Positions 22,716-31,712 of a stretch of 64,000 nucleotides of DNA are shown here, piece by piece; the first letter of the stretch is position 1; the number at the start of each line of letters is the position of its first letter. Below the pieces are notes generated by a model. The model saw only the letters and a list, made by a program, of their open reading frames with translations, had not been told where the DNA came from and made no database searches. The stretch covers positions 62,001-126,000 of the forward strand of contig JAQGMR010000052.1 of NCBI GenBank assembly GCA_028292265.1, read 5' to 3'. The stretch is from Herminiimonas sp. Lineage in GTDB: Bacteria; Pseudomonadota; Gammaproteobacteria; Burkholderiales; Burkholderiaceae_D. The position numbers were made by a program, and so were the translations under genes.

Positions 22716-22955
22716 CTGTAAAAGCTCCAATAGAAGAAAGGTTTAGTTGATAAAGCGATTGAATGAACCAACCTTCGATTTTATCACGGATGCCCCCTCT
22801 GTAAGTGATGTGGGACGCCGCCGCCAAGCGGTGACGGCAACCGGAATCGACGTGTGGCGACCCTTGCTTTTTGCAGTACACTGCCTCATATGTGGCGACA
22901 GTGGCAGCAGTCGGATTGCAACTGCCATCAACCATTGACTGGATCTGGAGGTCTT

Positions 22956-23651
22956 ATGAATAACAATCTGCAACATGTATTCGGGGCAAGTGGCGAGGCG
23001 CTCGTCAACACCCGTCACCGCGTACTGCGCAACACCTACTGGTTGCTGGCCCTGTCAATGGTGCCGACGATCTTCGGCGCGTGGCTCGGCGTCCAGATGA
23101 ACTTCAACTTTTTCACTGGAAGCCCTTTCACTGGCTTCATCGTCTTCATGGCCATTGCGTTCGGCTTTTTCTACGCCATTGAGAAGACCAAGAACTCCGG
23201 CCTTGGGGTGGTTGTGCTGCTGGGTTTCACCTTCTTCATGGGTCTGCTTCTGTCGAGACTGATCGGCCACACCCTGGGTTATTCCAATGGTGCGTCCCTG
23301 ATCATGATCGCCTTTGGTGGCACTGCTGCGGTGTTCACGGCCATGGCAAGCATTGCAACCGTGTCGAAGCGTGACTTCAGCGGCATGGGCAAATGGCTGT
23401 TTGCCGGCGTAGTCGTCCTCTTGCTGGCCTCGGTCGCCAATATATTCCTGCACCTTCCAGCTCTGTACCTGGTGGTGTCGGTGATGGCGATTGCGATCTT
23501 CTCGGCCTACATTCTGTTTGACGTCCAGCGGGTCATTAACGGCGGCGAGACAAACTACATCTCGGCGACGCTCAGCATTTACCTCGACGTGTACAACATC
23601 TTTGCCAACCTGCTGTCGCTGCTCGGAATTTTTGGCGGCAGTCGCGACTAA
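22956..23651 (+). CDS. Bax inhibitor-1/YccA family membrane protein
   Basis: A 231-residue integral membrane protein with seven predicted helices, typical of the BI-1/YccA/TMBIM family. In enteric bacteria YccA binds and inhibits FtsH; other members leak calcium. An NTYWLLALSMVPT first helix and a late ILFDVQRVINGGETNYI loop with the conserved Asp match the family. GGAGG lies 5 nt before the ATG. Notably, the FtsH modulators HflK and HflC are encoded in the same window. Confidence 0.92.
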   Translation: MNNNLQHVFGASGEALVNTRHRVLRNTYWLLALSMVPTIFGAWLGVQMNFNFFTGSPFTGFIVFMAIAFGFFYAIEKTKNSGLGVVVLLGFTFFMGLLLSRLIGHTLGYSNGASLIMIAFGGTAAVFTAMASIATVSKRDFSGMGKWLFAGVVVLLLASVANIFLHLPALYLVVSVMAIAIFSAYILFDVQRVINGGETNYISATLSIYLDVYNIFANLLSLLGIFGGSRD

Positions 23652-23696
23652 TCGGATGGAGTTGCATTAGCGATCCAGAGCAATCTGGCTCCCGCG

Positions 23697-23729
23697 AAAA
23701 AAAACCGGCTCGCTTGAGCCGGTTTTTTG
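23697..23729. terminator. Bidirectional intrinsic terminator
   Basis: AACCGGCTC (23703-23711) and GAGCCGGTT (23716-23724) form a stem with loop GCTT, flanked by an A-run on the left and a T-run on the right. It can therefore end both the Bax1-like gene and the convergent malate synthase gene. Confidence 0.9.
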
Positions 23730-23751
23730 TTGCGCGAAGCTTTCTGAGGGA

Positions 23752-25338
23752 TCAGATCTCTTCGTAGAGCGGCAAAGTCAGAAATTCCGCAAAGTCGTCT
23801 GAGGTCGACATCGCCTCAAAGATCTTGGCAGCCCGATCATAAGTCGGCCCGTCGCCAACCACGGTTTTCACCTTGGCCAGTTCCTCCGGGATCATGTTCT
23901 TGACCATCTCCGCTGTGACCTTGCGACCATCATCAAGCGTGCCCTTGGTGCTGCGAATCCACTGCCAGACCTGACTGCGGCTGATCTCTGCGGTCGCTGC
24001 GTCTTCCATAAGATTATGAATAGGAACGCAGCCGTTGCCGGCCAGCCAGGCACCGAGGTAATGGATACCGACGTTAATGTTGTAGCGCAGTCCGGCTTCC
24101 GTAATCGGCGTTTCGGGCTTGAAGTCCAAAAGCTGCGATGCGCTGACCTTGACGTCGGGACGCTTCTTGTCGATCTGGTTCGGCTTGTCACCCAGCACTT
24201 TGGTGAACTCCGTCATTGCTGCGTCGACCAGGCCGGGGTGCGCGACCCAGCCACCGTCATAGCCATCTGTCGCATCGCGGGCTTTGTCGGTGATGACTCC
24301 GCGCATTGCGATTTCGTTTTTCTCCGGATCGTTCTTGATCGGAATCAGCGCAGACATGCCGCCGATTGCCGGTGCATTACGTCGATGACAGGTTTCCAGC
24401 AACAGCAAGGCATAGGCGCGCATGAACGGCGCTGTCATGGTTACCTTGGCGCGGTCCGCCAGGCAGAAATCGCGGTCAAGCCGGAATTTCTTGATGGCCG
24501 AGAAAATGTAATCCCAGCGGCCGGCATTGAGGCCGGCGCTGTGCTCACGCAACTCATAGAGGATTTCATCCATCTCAAACGCCGCCAGGATGGTCTCTAC
24601 CAAAACCGTCGCGCGGATCGTTCCCTGAGGCAGCCCAAGTTCATTTTGGGTCATGACGAAAATGTCATTCCACAAGCGCGCTTCCAGGTGTGACTCCAGC
24701 TTCGGCAAGTAAAAATACGGGCCGGCGCCGCGCGCCAACTGCTCTTTTGCGTTGTGGAACATGAACAGCGCAAAGTCGAAAATGCCACCGGAGATGCGCT
24801 TTCCGTCGAGCAGAACATGCTTCTCTTCCAGGTGCCATCCGCGCGGGCGCACCAGCAGCGTTGCAATCTTGTCGTTCAGCTTGTATGTCTTGCCCTTCTG
24901 CTCCAGCGTGATGGTGCCGCGGATGGCTTCCTTGAGATTGATCTGCCCGGTGATCTGGTTGTCCCAGTTCGGCGTATGCGAGTCCTCGAAGTCGGTCATG
25001 TACGCATCGGCGCCCGAGTTGAAGGCGTTAATGATCATCTTGCGTTCCACCGGACCGGTGATCTCAACGCGGCGGCATTCCAGCGCTGGTGGCAACGGCG
25101 CAACCGTCCAGTTTCCGGCCCTGATATTTGCAGTTTCCGGCAAAAAGTCGGGACGCTCTCCAGCGTCCAGCCTGATAGCCCGCTGCTTGCGAATTTGGAG
25201 CAATTCAAGCCGGCGCGGCTCGAATGCGCGGCAAAGTTTTGCTACCAGAGCCAGGGCTTCAGGGGTCAGAATCTGTGCGTACTCAGGGCTGATCTCCGCC
25301 TTGATTTCCATGCCGGCGGGCAGTGTCGATTGCGTCAT
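23752..25338 (-). CDS. aceB: Malate synthase A
   Basis: Condenses glyoxylate and acetyl-CoA to malate in the glyoxylate shunt. The 528-residue protein shows the family features [25 protein letters not shown] and [13 protein letters not shown] in order, and its size matches isoform A. AGGAG lies 7 nt before ATG 25338; an open frame continues upstream but lacks family similarity. Isocitrate lyase is not in the window. The gene is monocistronic. Confidence 0.95.
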   Translation of the reverse strand: MTQSTLPAGMEIKAEISPEYAQILTPEALALVAKLCRAFEPRRLELLQIRKQRAIRLDAGERPDFLPETANIRAGNWTVAPLPPALECRRVEITGPVERKMIINAFNSGADAYMTDFEDSHTPNWDNQITGQINLKEAIRGTITLEQKGKTYKLNDKIATLLVRPRGWHLEEKHVLLDGKRISGGIFDFALFMFHNAKEQLARGAGPYFYLPKLESHLEARLWNDIFVMTQNELGLPQGTIRATVLVETILAAFEMDEILYELREHSAGLNAGRWDYIFSAIKKFRLDRDFCLADRAKVTMTAPFMRAYALLLLETCHRRNAPAIGGMSALIPIKNDPEKNEIAMRGVITDKARDATDGYDGGWVAHPGLVDAAMTEFTKVLGDKPNQIDKKRPDVKVSASQLLDFKPETPITEAGLRYNINVGIHYLGAWLAGNGCVPIHNLMEDAATAEISRSQVWQWIRSTKGTLDDGRKVTAEMVKNMIPEELAKVKTVVGDGPTYDRAAKIFEAMSTSDDFAEFLTLPLYEEI

Positions 25339-26005
25339 GCGTAACTCCTGGTGAATGAAAAAATCTTTATGGACTGCGATTGTTTTTCCTGGCAATTGCA
25401 AGACGGTCAAACGTGCGTCGCGTGCAAAGGCCAGTAACCGATTCATCGAGCGACATGGCCTGGCGACTTCTGCATAAACGTCTCATCACGAAACGGGCAC
25501 GACCGCAAGCGTCAACGCAGTGGCCGGCGCACATGCAGAAATTGGATCGAAGCAAGGCGAGGCACATTCCTTCGGATACGAACGGCAAAGCGCCATCACA
25601 AGCGTCACCATTTTCGACTAAAGGCAGATCATTTAACAGTCGCGTCGTGCACACCACTGCGGGACCAGAGCCTTCAGTTGCCTCAACGACTGTCGCGCTC
25701 GCGTGGCATGGTCACTTTTCCCGCGTAACTGCAGACAGTGTCGCGCACCTTGGATTCTGCCATTTGAGGCACTGCAGCATACTTAAGTTTTCGCCATGCG
25801 CCATTTGCTTGCGCATTGTCTCGTCAGTCGGCGGCGGATGTTGCGTCACAAGGCGTGAACCGTGACCGATTCCGATTACTCGTACGTCCCAACCCATCGG
25901 CACGGGCTTGCAGCGGCCACGCCAGCCGCAGCCGGGCTCAACCGGTGTCAAACTCCCTGCGCCGTTACAGGAGCGAGACAGGCGCCCCAAAGATCGAGTT
26001 GCCGC
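25339..26005. other. 667-nt intergenic region without convincing gene
   Basis: Lies upstream of aceB and downstream of livF. Open frames on both strands here have no family character, no good ribosome-binding site and low-complexity composition. A weak minus-strand promoter for aceB (TTGCCA, then CATAAA 18 nt later, about 25370-25400) is possible. Nothing else is recognisable. Confidence 0.5.
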
Positions 26006-26734
26006 TCAGTGAGACTGCGCCCCGCCTAGATAGGCCGCCCTGACGCCCGGATCATTCTTCAGGCTTTCCGCAGGACCATGAAGGGAAATCCGGCCGTTCT
26101 CAAGGACATATCCATAATCCGCGACGTTTAGTGCCGCAGCTGCAAACTGCTCAACCAGCAGCATCGTCACACCCCGCTCCTTCAGGCGCAAGATGATCCG
26201 AAATACCTCTTCGACGAGGATCGGAGCAAGGCCCATGGACGGCTCATCAAGCAGTATCACCTCTGGATTGAGCATGACGGCGCGCGCCATGGCCAGCATC
26301 TGTTGCTCGCCGCCTGACAAGGTACCGGCAAGCTGAGCGCGACGCTCCTGCAGTCGCGGAAAGAGTTCCAGCGCCTTCTCAAGATCTTCCTTGACGTCGC
26401 CCTTCGGGCGCGAACCGGTAAAGCGCGGAAAAGCGCCGAGTAAAAGATTGTCCGTAACGCTCATGGTGGAGAAAACCCGACGCCCCTCCGGCGAATGCGC
26501 TACGCCGGCCTTGGCGATCCGGTGCGAGTCCAGCCCGGTGACATCCTTGCCGGCCAGCGTTACCGTTCCCGAGCGGGGCTTGATCATGCCCGAGATGGCA
26601 CGCATCGTCGTCGTTTTTCCGGCGCCGTTCGAGCCAATCAGTGTAACGACCTTGCCCTTGGGAACTTCCAGCGAAATCCCGTGTAGAACTTCTACCTTGC
26701 CGTAGGCCGCGTGAAGATTCGATATCGATAGCAT
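26006..26734 (-). CDS. livF: Branched-chain amino acid ABC transporter ATPase (LivF)
   Basis: Second ATPase of a HAAT-type importer. Walker A GSNGAGKTT (near 36-44), signature LSGGEQQ and Walker B VILLDEPSMGLAP are present in 242 residues, the LivF length. The ATG at 26734 is one nucleotide after the stop of the livMG fusion, and a GGAG site lies inside that gene. It is the last gene of the livK-livH-livMG-livF operon. Confidence 0.94.
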   Translation of the reverse strand: MLSISNLHAAYGKVEVLHGISLEVPKGKVVTLIGSNGAGKTTTMRAISGMIKPRSGTVTLAGKDVTGLDSHRIAKAGVAHSPEGRRVFSTMSVTDNLLLGAFPRFTGSRPKGDVKEDLEKALELFPRLQERRAQLAGTLSGGEQQMLAMARAVMLNPEVILLDEPSMGLAPILVEEVFRIILRLKERGVTMLLVEQFAAAALNVADYGYVLENGRISLHGPAESLKNDPGVRAAYLGGAQSH

Positions 26735-26735
26735 G

Positions 26736-28715
26736 TCAGTTTTTCTCCAGCGTGGAGGCGCCTGGCTTGTCGTCGGCAAGGAGGTCTTCGCCAGCGGTAC
26801 CACCCAGATAGGCCTCAATAACCTTTGGATCGGATTGCACGGCGCCCGGCCGTCCTTCCGCAATCTTTTGTCCGAAGTCGAGTACGGTGACGGTGTCCGA
26901 GATCGACATGACGACGTCCATGTGATGCTCGATCAAAATGATCGTGATCCCGTGCTGCCGGATCTTGCGAATGATGTCGATCAGCTCCTTGATGTCCGGT
27001 GCCGTGAGGCCGGCGGCCGGTTCGTCAAGCAGCAGCAGGCTTGGGTTCAACCCGAGCGCGCGCCCGATTTCGAGCAGGCGCTGCTTGCCGTAAGGAAGGT
27101 TCCGGGCCTCCTCATTTGCGAGCGAAGAGAGGCCGACGAATTGCAGAATGCTGGCTGCGCGTTCACGTGCCTCGCGCTCTTCCCGCCGGTAGCGTGGCGT
27201 GTGCAGCATCACGTCAAGAAACGTACTCTTGAAGGTGTGGTGCAGTCCCACCAGCACGTTCTCTGTCGCCGTCATTTCAACGAACAGTTGCACGTTCTGG
27301 AAGGTACGAGCGATGCCGCCAAGCGCGATGCCCGATGGCGTTTTTCCGGTAATGGCGTGTCCGTTGAATTCCACATCACCGGCCGTCGGCGTATAGATAC
27401 CCGTCAGCACATTCATCATCGTGCTCTTGCCGGATCCGTTCGGGCCAATCAGGCCATGCACCGAACCGGCCCGTACGTCGAGGTCGACCAAATTCAGCGC
27501 CTTCAAGCCGCCGAACTGCATCAGCACCTGCTTCACGCGCAACAGGCTGCTGCCGTCGACGATCTGCCGTGGCGTACCCCAGGACCTGCCGTCTTCAACA
27601 GGCAAGGCCTCAAGTTTGCCGGCGAGGCTGGCCGGAAGTCTGCCGAAAATCCCGCGCATGAACCCGACGATGCCATCCTGGAGGTAGTATACAACGAACA
27701 GTGTCATGAACCCGAAAATTGTCAGGCGCCAGTCGGTAATGTTTTCGAGTCGATACGAAAAAACCGCCATGGCGATCGTCGACACTACTGGGACCGCGAT
27801 TTCCCTCACGGTACGCTTGCGACGCATGAGCATAACGAGGCACGAAACGACGGTAATTGCAGCCGCGGCGGTCGCAATCGTTCTGAACAGCTCGATGTCG
27901 GCCAACAGGCTCGGCAGCATCACCACGATCAAGGCGCCAATCAACGCACCGCTCCGTGTCTTGCGCCCGCCCATGATCACCGCGAGCAAGAACAGGATGG
28001 TCAACTCGAAGGTGTAGGTATTGGGCGAAATGTACTGTTCTGAATAGGAATACAGGGCGCCCGCTAGCCCAGCCAGTGCAGCACTGATAACGAAGGCATA
28101 GACCTTGTATCGATAGACGGATACGCCCATGCAATCGGACGCGATCGGACTATCGCGCAAGGCCTCGAACGCGCGGCCAAGGTGAGACTTGAGTATGCGG
28201 TGCACCAGGATGAGCGAAAGCACCATGAGTGCTGCCACAACGTAGTAATACTCTATCTCGTTAAGCCGATGGCCAAAAAAGGACGGCTTCGGTATCTTGA
28301 TGCCGAGCGGCCCCTCGGTCAGGAACGTCATCTCGTTGATCAAGATCTGGATGATCGTGCCGAACGCGAGCGTCACCATCGCCAGATAGGGACCCGTCAC
28401 CCGCAATGCCGGCAATGCAAGCACTGCGCCGAAAATCGCAGTGACCACAATACTGGCGGGCATGGCGATCAGGAATGGCGCACCAAACTTGAAGTACAGG
28501 ACACCGGCGGTATAGGAGCCGATCCCGAACAGCCCAGCGTGGCCGAGCGACACCTGGCCGGTGTAGCCCACAACAATATCCAGTCCAAACAGCAGAATCG
28601 CGTAGATCAGAATGGTTTCGGCCAGGTGCAGGTAATACGGATTGTTGGTGACATAAGGAAGTACGGCGAGTGCAACGATGCCCAACATGCCCAATGCATA
28701 ATTTTTCAGTTTCAT
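26736..28715 (-). CDS. Fused LivM permease-LivG ATPase
   Basis: One 659-residue polypeptide combining two subunits of a branched-chain amino acid-type importer. Residues about 1-310 are a LivM-like permease (start MKLKNYALGMLGIVALAVLP, multiple helices, GYTGQVSLGHAG motif). Residues about 390-645 are a LivG-like ATPase with Walker A GPNGSGKST (about 423-431), Walker B LLLLDEPAAGL and a C-terminal region typical of LivG. The joining segment (about 310-390) carries one or two extra hydrophobic stretches. There is no frameshift; fusion is intact and the upstream LivH is separate. Confidence 0.93.
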   Translation of the reverse strand: MKLKNYALGMLGIVALAVLPYVTNNPYYLHLAETILIYAILLFGLDIVVGYTGQVSLGHAGLFGIGSYTAGVLYFKFGAPFLIAMPASIVVTAIFGAVLALPALRVTGPYLAMVTLAFGTIIQILINEMTFLTEGPLGIKIPKPSFFGHRLNEIEYYYVVAALMVLSLILVHRILKSHLGRAFEALRDSPIASDCMGVSVYRYKVYAFVISAALAGLAGALYSYSEQYISPNTYTFELTILFLLAVIMGGRKTRSGALIGALIVVMLPSLLADIELFRTIATAAAAITVVSCLVMLMRRKRTVREIAVPVVSTIAMAVFSYRLENITDWRLTIFGFMTLFVVYYLQDGIVGFMRGIFGRLPASLAGKLEALPVEDGRSWGTPRQIVDGSSLLRVKQVLMQFGGLKALNLVDLDVRAGSVHGLIGPNGSGKSTMMNVLTGIYTPTAGDVEFNGHAITGKTPSGIALGGIARTFQNVQLFVEMTATENVLVGLHHTFKSTFLDVMLHTPRYRREEREARERAASILQFVGLSSLANEEARNLPYGKQRLLEIGRALGLNPSLLLLDEPAAGLTAPDIKELIDIIRKIRQHGITIILIEHHMDVVMSISDTVTVLDFGQKIAEGRPGAVQSDPKVIEAYLGGTAGEDLLADDKPGASTLEKN

Positions 28716-28718
28716 GAG

Positions 28719-29609
28719 TTAGACCTTCTTGATCGCGACTTTGCCGAACAGGCCGGACGGCTTGACCGCCAGCACGAGCAACAGCAAAACCAGACCAGGC
28801 ACTTCCTTGTAACCGGTCGATATGTAATACCCGGTGAGGGTCTCTGCTATTCCGATAATCAAACCGCCCACGATTGCGCCCATGCCGGACGTCAAGCCAC
28901 CAATAATGGCGACTGAAAAAGCCTTCAGGCCAAGCACCGATCCCATGGTTGCGCCAGTCAGCGTCAGTGGTGCGACCAGCACGCCGGCGAAGGCCGCCGT
29001 CGCAGATGAAAGTGCATAAGAAAAGGTAATTACCAGGCTCGTATTGATTCCCATGAGTCCAGCGGCGTCGCGGTCATTCGAGGTCGCAACGACGGCTTTT
29101 CCGTAGATTGATTTGCGGTTGAAAATCTCCACTGCGAGCATCATCGCCAGTGCGCCGAACACGACAAGCACCTGCATCGGCTGAATGTTGGCGCCAAAAA
29201 GGGGAAACGGTGTGGCAGTCAATGGCGTTGGGAAGGTCAGGTCGTCCTTGCCCCAGATGTTTTCCGCCACGTTCTTGAAAATGATAGACAGCGCGATGGT
29301 GGACATGATCCAGCCGAATTCAGACTTGATCTTGATTGCTGGCCGCACGCCGATCCATTCGACCACCATGCCTTGCAGGGCGCCGAAAACCATGACGATC
29401 GGGATCATTAGCCAGTAGCTCATGAAGGGCCCGCCATGGATGGTGCCGACAAGGCTTAGCCCGACCAGCGCGCCGAGCATAAGCGCTTCGCCCTGACCGA
29501 AATTCAGCGTGCCCGATGTGGCGAAGGTCAGTTGGTATCCAAAAGCGATGACGGCGTAGATCATTCCTAACGCTATACCGCTGTACATCAGCTGCAACAA
29601 GATTTCCAT
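28719..29609 (-). CDS. livH: Branched-chain amino acid ABC transporter permease (LivH)
   Basis: Integral membrane permease of 296 residues with about eight helices. It begins MEILLQLMYSGIALGMIYAV, and the TSGTLNFGQGE motif is characteristic of LivH. It is followed 3 nt later by the livMG fusion. ATG 29609 is preceded by a GGAT-type ribosome-binding site; the open frame upstream has no membrane-protein character. Confidence 0.94.
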   Translation of the reverse strand: MEILLQLMYSGIALGMIYAVIAFGYQLTFATSGTLNFGQGEALMLGALVGLSLVGTIHGGPFMSYWLMIPIVMVFGALQGMVVEWIGVRPAIKIKSEFGWIMSTIALSIIFKNVAENIWGKDDLTFPTPLTATPFPLFGANIQPMQVLVVFGALAMMLAVEIFNRKSIYGKAVVATSNDRDAAGLMGINTSLVITFSYALSSATAAFAGVLVAPLTLTGATMGSVLGLKAFSVAIIGGLTSGMGAIVGGLIIGIAETLTGYYISTGYKEVPGLVLLLLVLAVKPSGLFGKVAIKKV

Positions 29610-29728
29610 TATTTCATCCAGATGTCGCGGCGCCATGCCGCAATCGAACAAGAAAATGGCCAGCGTCCGGATCAGGGAAGCTGGCCAATACACCCGGCGT
29701 CATGGTCAACAGCCGGGCGGTCGTCTTA

Positions 29729-30889
29729 TTACTTCGCCGGGACTACGCGACCCGCCTTGACCTGGCCAAAGACAGGCATGCCCATCTTGATCGCTTCGTG
29801 GTCGTCCTTGGAGAATGGCTTGCTGTAGTTGGCCACAACCCCATCCACCTTGTCGTTCAAGTTTTCCAGCGCTGCACGGATCTTTGGGCCATCGGTTGAT
29901 CCGGCCTGCTTGATAGCCGCGGCGAGCAGGTAGATGGAGTCATATCCCTGTGCTGCCGAAACAGGCGAGGGAATTCTTCCACCGGGTGGATTGTAGGTTT
30001 TGACGTACGCGTCGATGAAAGCCTTGCGCCTTGGCGTGTTGGGGTCCTGGATGAACGTTTGCGGCATGATTGCGCCTTCGCCGTTCTTGCCCGCGTTGTC
30101 AATAAAGTTTGACATGGACAGTGTCCAGCTGCCGACGATGGGAACCTTCCAGCCAAGTTTTTCCATGCCGTTGGCGATCTGTGCCAGTTCTGGACCAATA
30201 CCGTAGGTGATCACGGTTTGTGCACCGGCCTGTTTGGCACGCAGCAGTTGGGCCGTCATGTCGACGTCCTTTATGTTGTACTTCTCAACCGATACGGCCT
30301 TGATGCCCTTTTTGTCGAGCGCCTTTTCCAGATCTTCACGACCGAGCTGACCGTAGTTGGTAGAATCGGCCAGGATGGCGACCTTGGTCATCTTCCGCTT
30401 GCCGACAACCTCGTCGACAATCATGGCCGTTTGGATGGTGTCGTTCGCGGACGTGCGGAAAACGTAGTTCTCGGGCTGGTCAGGGAACTGATGGGTAATG
30501 ATTGTTCCGGTCGAGACGTTGTTCATCACCGGAATCTTGGCTTCCTGGTAGAAGCGCTGAGCAGCAAGTGATACGCCGGTATTGATGAATCCAACAGTGG
30601 CGACGACTTTTTCCTTGTTAATCAGTTCTTGCGCAACCTGAACGCCGCGCTCATTCTTCGCTTCGTCGTCACGCTCAATCAGCTGAATCTTCTTGCCAAG
30701 AATGCCGCCCTTGGCATTGATCTCCGTAACCGCCAGCTTCACGCCATCGCGCATTGATACGCCCATCGGGGCGGATCCCCCGGTAAAAGGACCCGATACG
30801 CCGATCTTGACTGTTTCATCGGCAGCAAAGCCTGCCGCCGACATGCTTAGCAGTGCTGTAGCAATCACCGATTTCATTATGTAGTTCAT
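29729..30889 (-). CDS. livK: Branched-chain amino acid ABC transporter substrate-binding protein
   Basis: Periplasmic type-1 binding protein of 386 residues with Sec signal peptide (MKSVIATALLSMSAAGFAA, cleavage after about residue 23). The mature start ETVKIGVSGPFTGGSAPMG is typical of the family. It delivers ligand to the LivH/LivMG/LivF transporter encoded downstream after a 119-nt gap. AGAGGA precedes ATG 30889; ATG 30877 is an alternative. The ligand could be Leu/Ile/Val or another small molecule such as a urea, amide or aromatic acid. Confidence 0.93.
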   Translation of the reverse strand: MNYIMKSVIATALLSMSAAGFAADETVKIGVSGPFTGGSAPMGVSMRDGVKLAVTEINAKGGILGKKIQLIERDDEAKNERGVQVAQELINKEKVVATVGFINTGVSLAAQRFYQEAKIPVMNNVSTGTIITHQFPDQPENYVFRTSANDTIQTAMIVDEVVGKRKMTKVAILADSTNYGQLGREDLEKALDKKGIKAVSVEKYNIKDVDMTAQLLRAKQAGAQTVITYGIGPELAQIANGMEKLGWKVPIVGSWTLSMSNFIDNAGKNGEGAIMPQTFIQDPNTPRRKAFIDAYVKTYNPPGGRIPSPVSAAQGYDSIYLLAAAIKQAGSTDGPKIRAALENLNDKVDGVVANYSKPFSKDDHEAIKMGMPVFGQVKAGRVVPAK

Positions 30890-31274
30890 GTCATCCTCTA
30901 GCTCTAGTTTATGTTGATGGTGAATCCCGACGCGGCCAAGCCTGGAATCGGACCGGTTCCGCTTTTTTGCGGATTGCTGGCCCCGGCTTGCCGGACGACT
31001 TCTGTGACAGATCAGCGTGGTGCGGAACCAAAGCTCTCACCGGCCTATCGCCGACGTATCTTAAGACAAAACCGGGGTTTCAAAGAAGGAAGCCGCAAAA
31101 ATTTGTTGCAATTATAGGAATATTCTTAATAAGTTTAGTGTCGCGGCACGACGTTATGGTCTTTTCCCCTATCTCCCGAAGCGCACGCGCAGAAATTTCG
31201 ACAAAAAAAATCCACGGCGAACCGTGGATTCTTCTTCAACCGGCGGCTTGCGCCGACCGGTCGAAATCTGGAAC
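30890..31274. other. 385-nt intergenic region between livK and csp
   Basis: Holds the csp terminator (31203-31228) and presumably the liv operon promoter. On the minus strand a perfect TATAAT (31111-31116) lies about 220 nt before livK, but no good -35 hexamer is spaced correctly, so the promoter is only tentative. No gene is recognisable. Confidence 0.45.
31203..31228 (-). terminator. Intrinsic terminator of csp
   Basis: Minus strand: TCCACGG and CCGTGGA form a perfect 7-bp stem (31211-31228) with a four-base loop, followed by eight T residues (31203-31210). It lies 46 nt after the csp stop. Confidence 0.92.
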
Positions 31275-31478
31275 TTAAGCCGGCTTGATGTTCGAAGCCT
31301 GTTTGCCTTTAGGGCCAGTCGTAACATCAAAGCTTACGCGCTGGTTTTCCTGCAGCGATTTGAAACCATTCGACTGGATCGCGGAGAAGTGCGCGAAAAG
31401 ATCCTCGCCGCCTTCGTCCGGCGTAATGAAGCCGAAGCCTTTGGAGTCATTGAACCATTTAACAGTGCCAGTTGCCAT
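31275..31478 (-). CDS. Cold shock protein, CspA family
   Basis: A 67-residue single OB-fold nucleic-acid chaperone that melts RNA structure. RNP1 KGFGFITP and RNP2 DLFAHFS are intact. The start [11 protein letters not shown] is canonical. The gene has a leader of about 100 nt, as in cspA-type genes, and its own terminator. I cannot say whether it is cold-induced or constitutive. Confidence 0.96.
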   Translation of the reverse strand: MATGTVKWFNDSKGFGFITPDEGGEDLFAHFSAIQSNGFKSLQENQRVSFDVTTGPKGKQASNIKPA

Positions 31479-31591
31479 TTCTATTTCCTATTTCAGTGAG
31501 TTGGGCAAAGCGCCCGATAGATCGTTTCAACCAAGTAAGGAATGACAGACTGAAACTGCACCACTACTAGCTCGAATCTCAACGATCCCGC

Positions 31592-31597
31592 ATTATA
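31592..31597 (-). promoter_or_regulatory. Probable -10 element of csp promoter
   Basis: Minus-strand TATAAT at 31592-31597, about 114 nt before the csp start. The -35 hexamer is poor at the right spacing. The implied leader of roughly 105 nt matches the long 5' UTR of cspA-type mRNAs. Confidence 0.4.
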
Positions 31598-31712
31598 CTC
31601 AAAAAACAATTGAAGCGAAGCGAAGTGATGATTACATCGCTGCATTCGTTATGGATTGCGATAAATCAAGGTCTGGAGCTGACGGCTTAAGCAGTTGCCG
31701 CTGGAACGCAAC

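Noticed and set aside
25380-25865. 161-codon plus-strand frame in the aceB-liv gap
   Set aside because: Low-complexity translation, no ribosome-binding site, no family resemblance.
26733-28043. 436-codon open frame on the plus strand
   Set aside because: Antisense to the livMG fusion; no domains.
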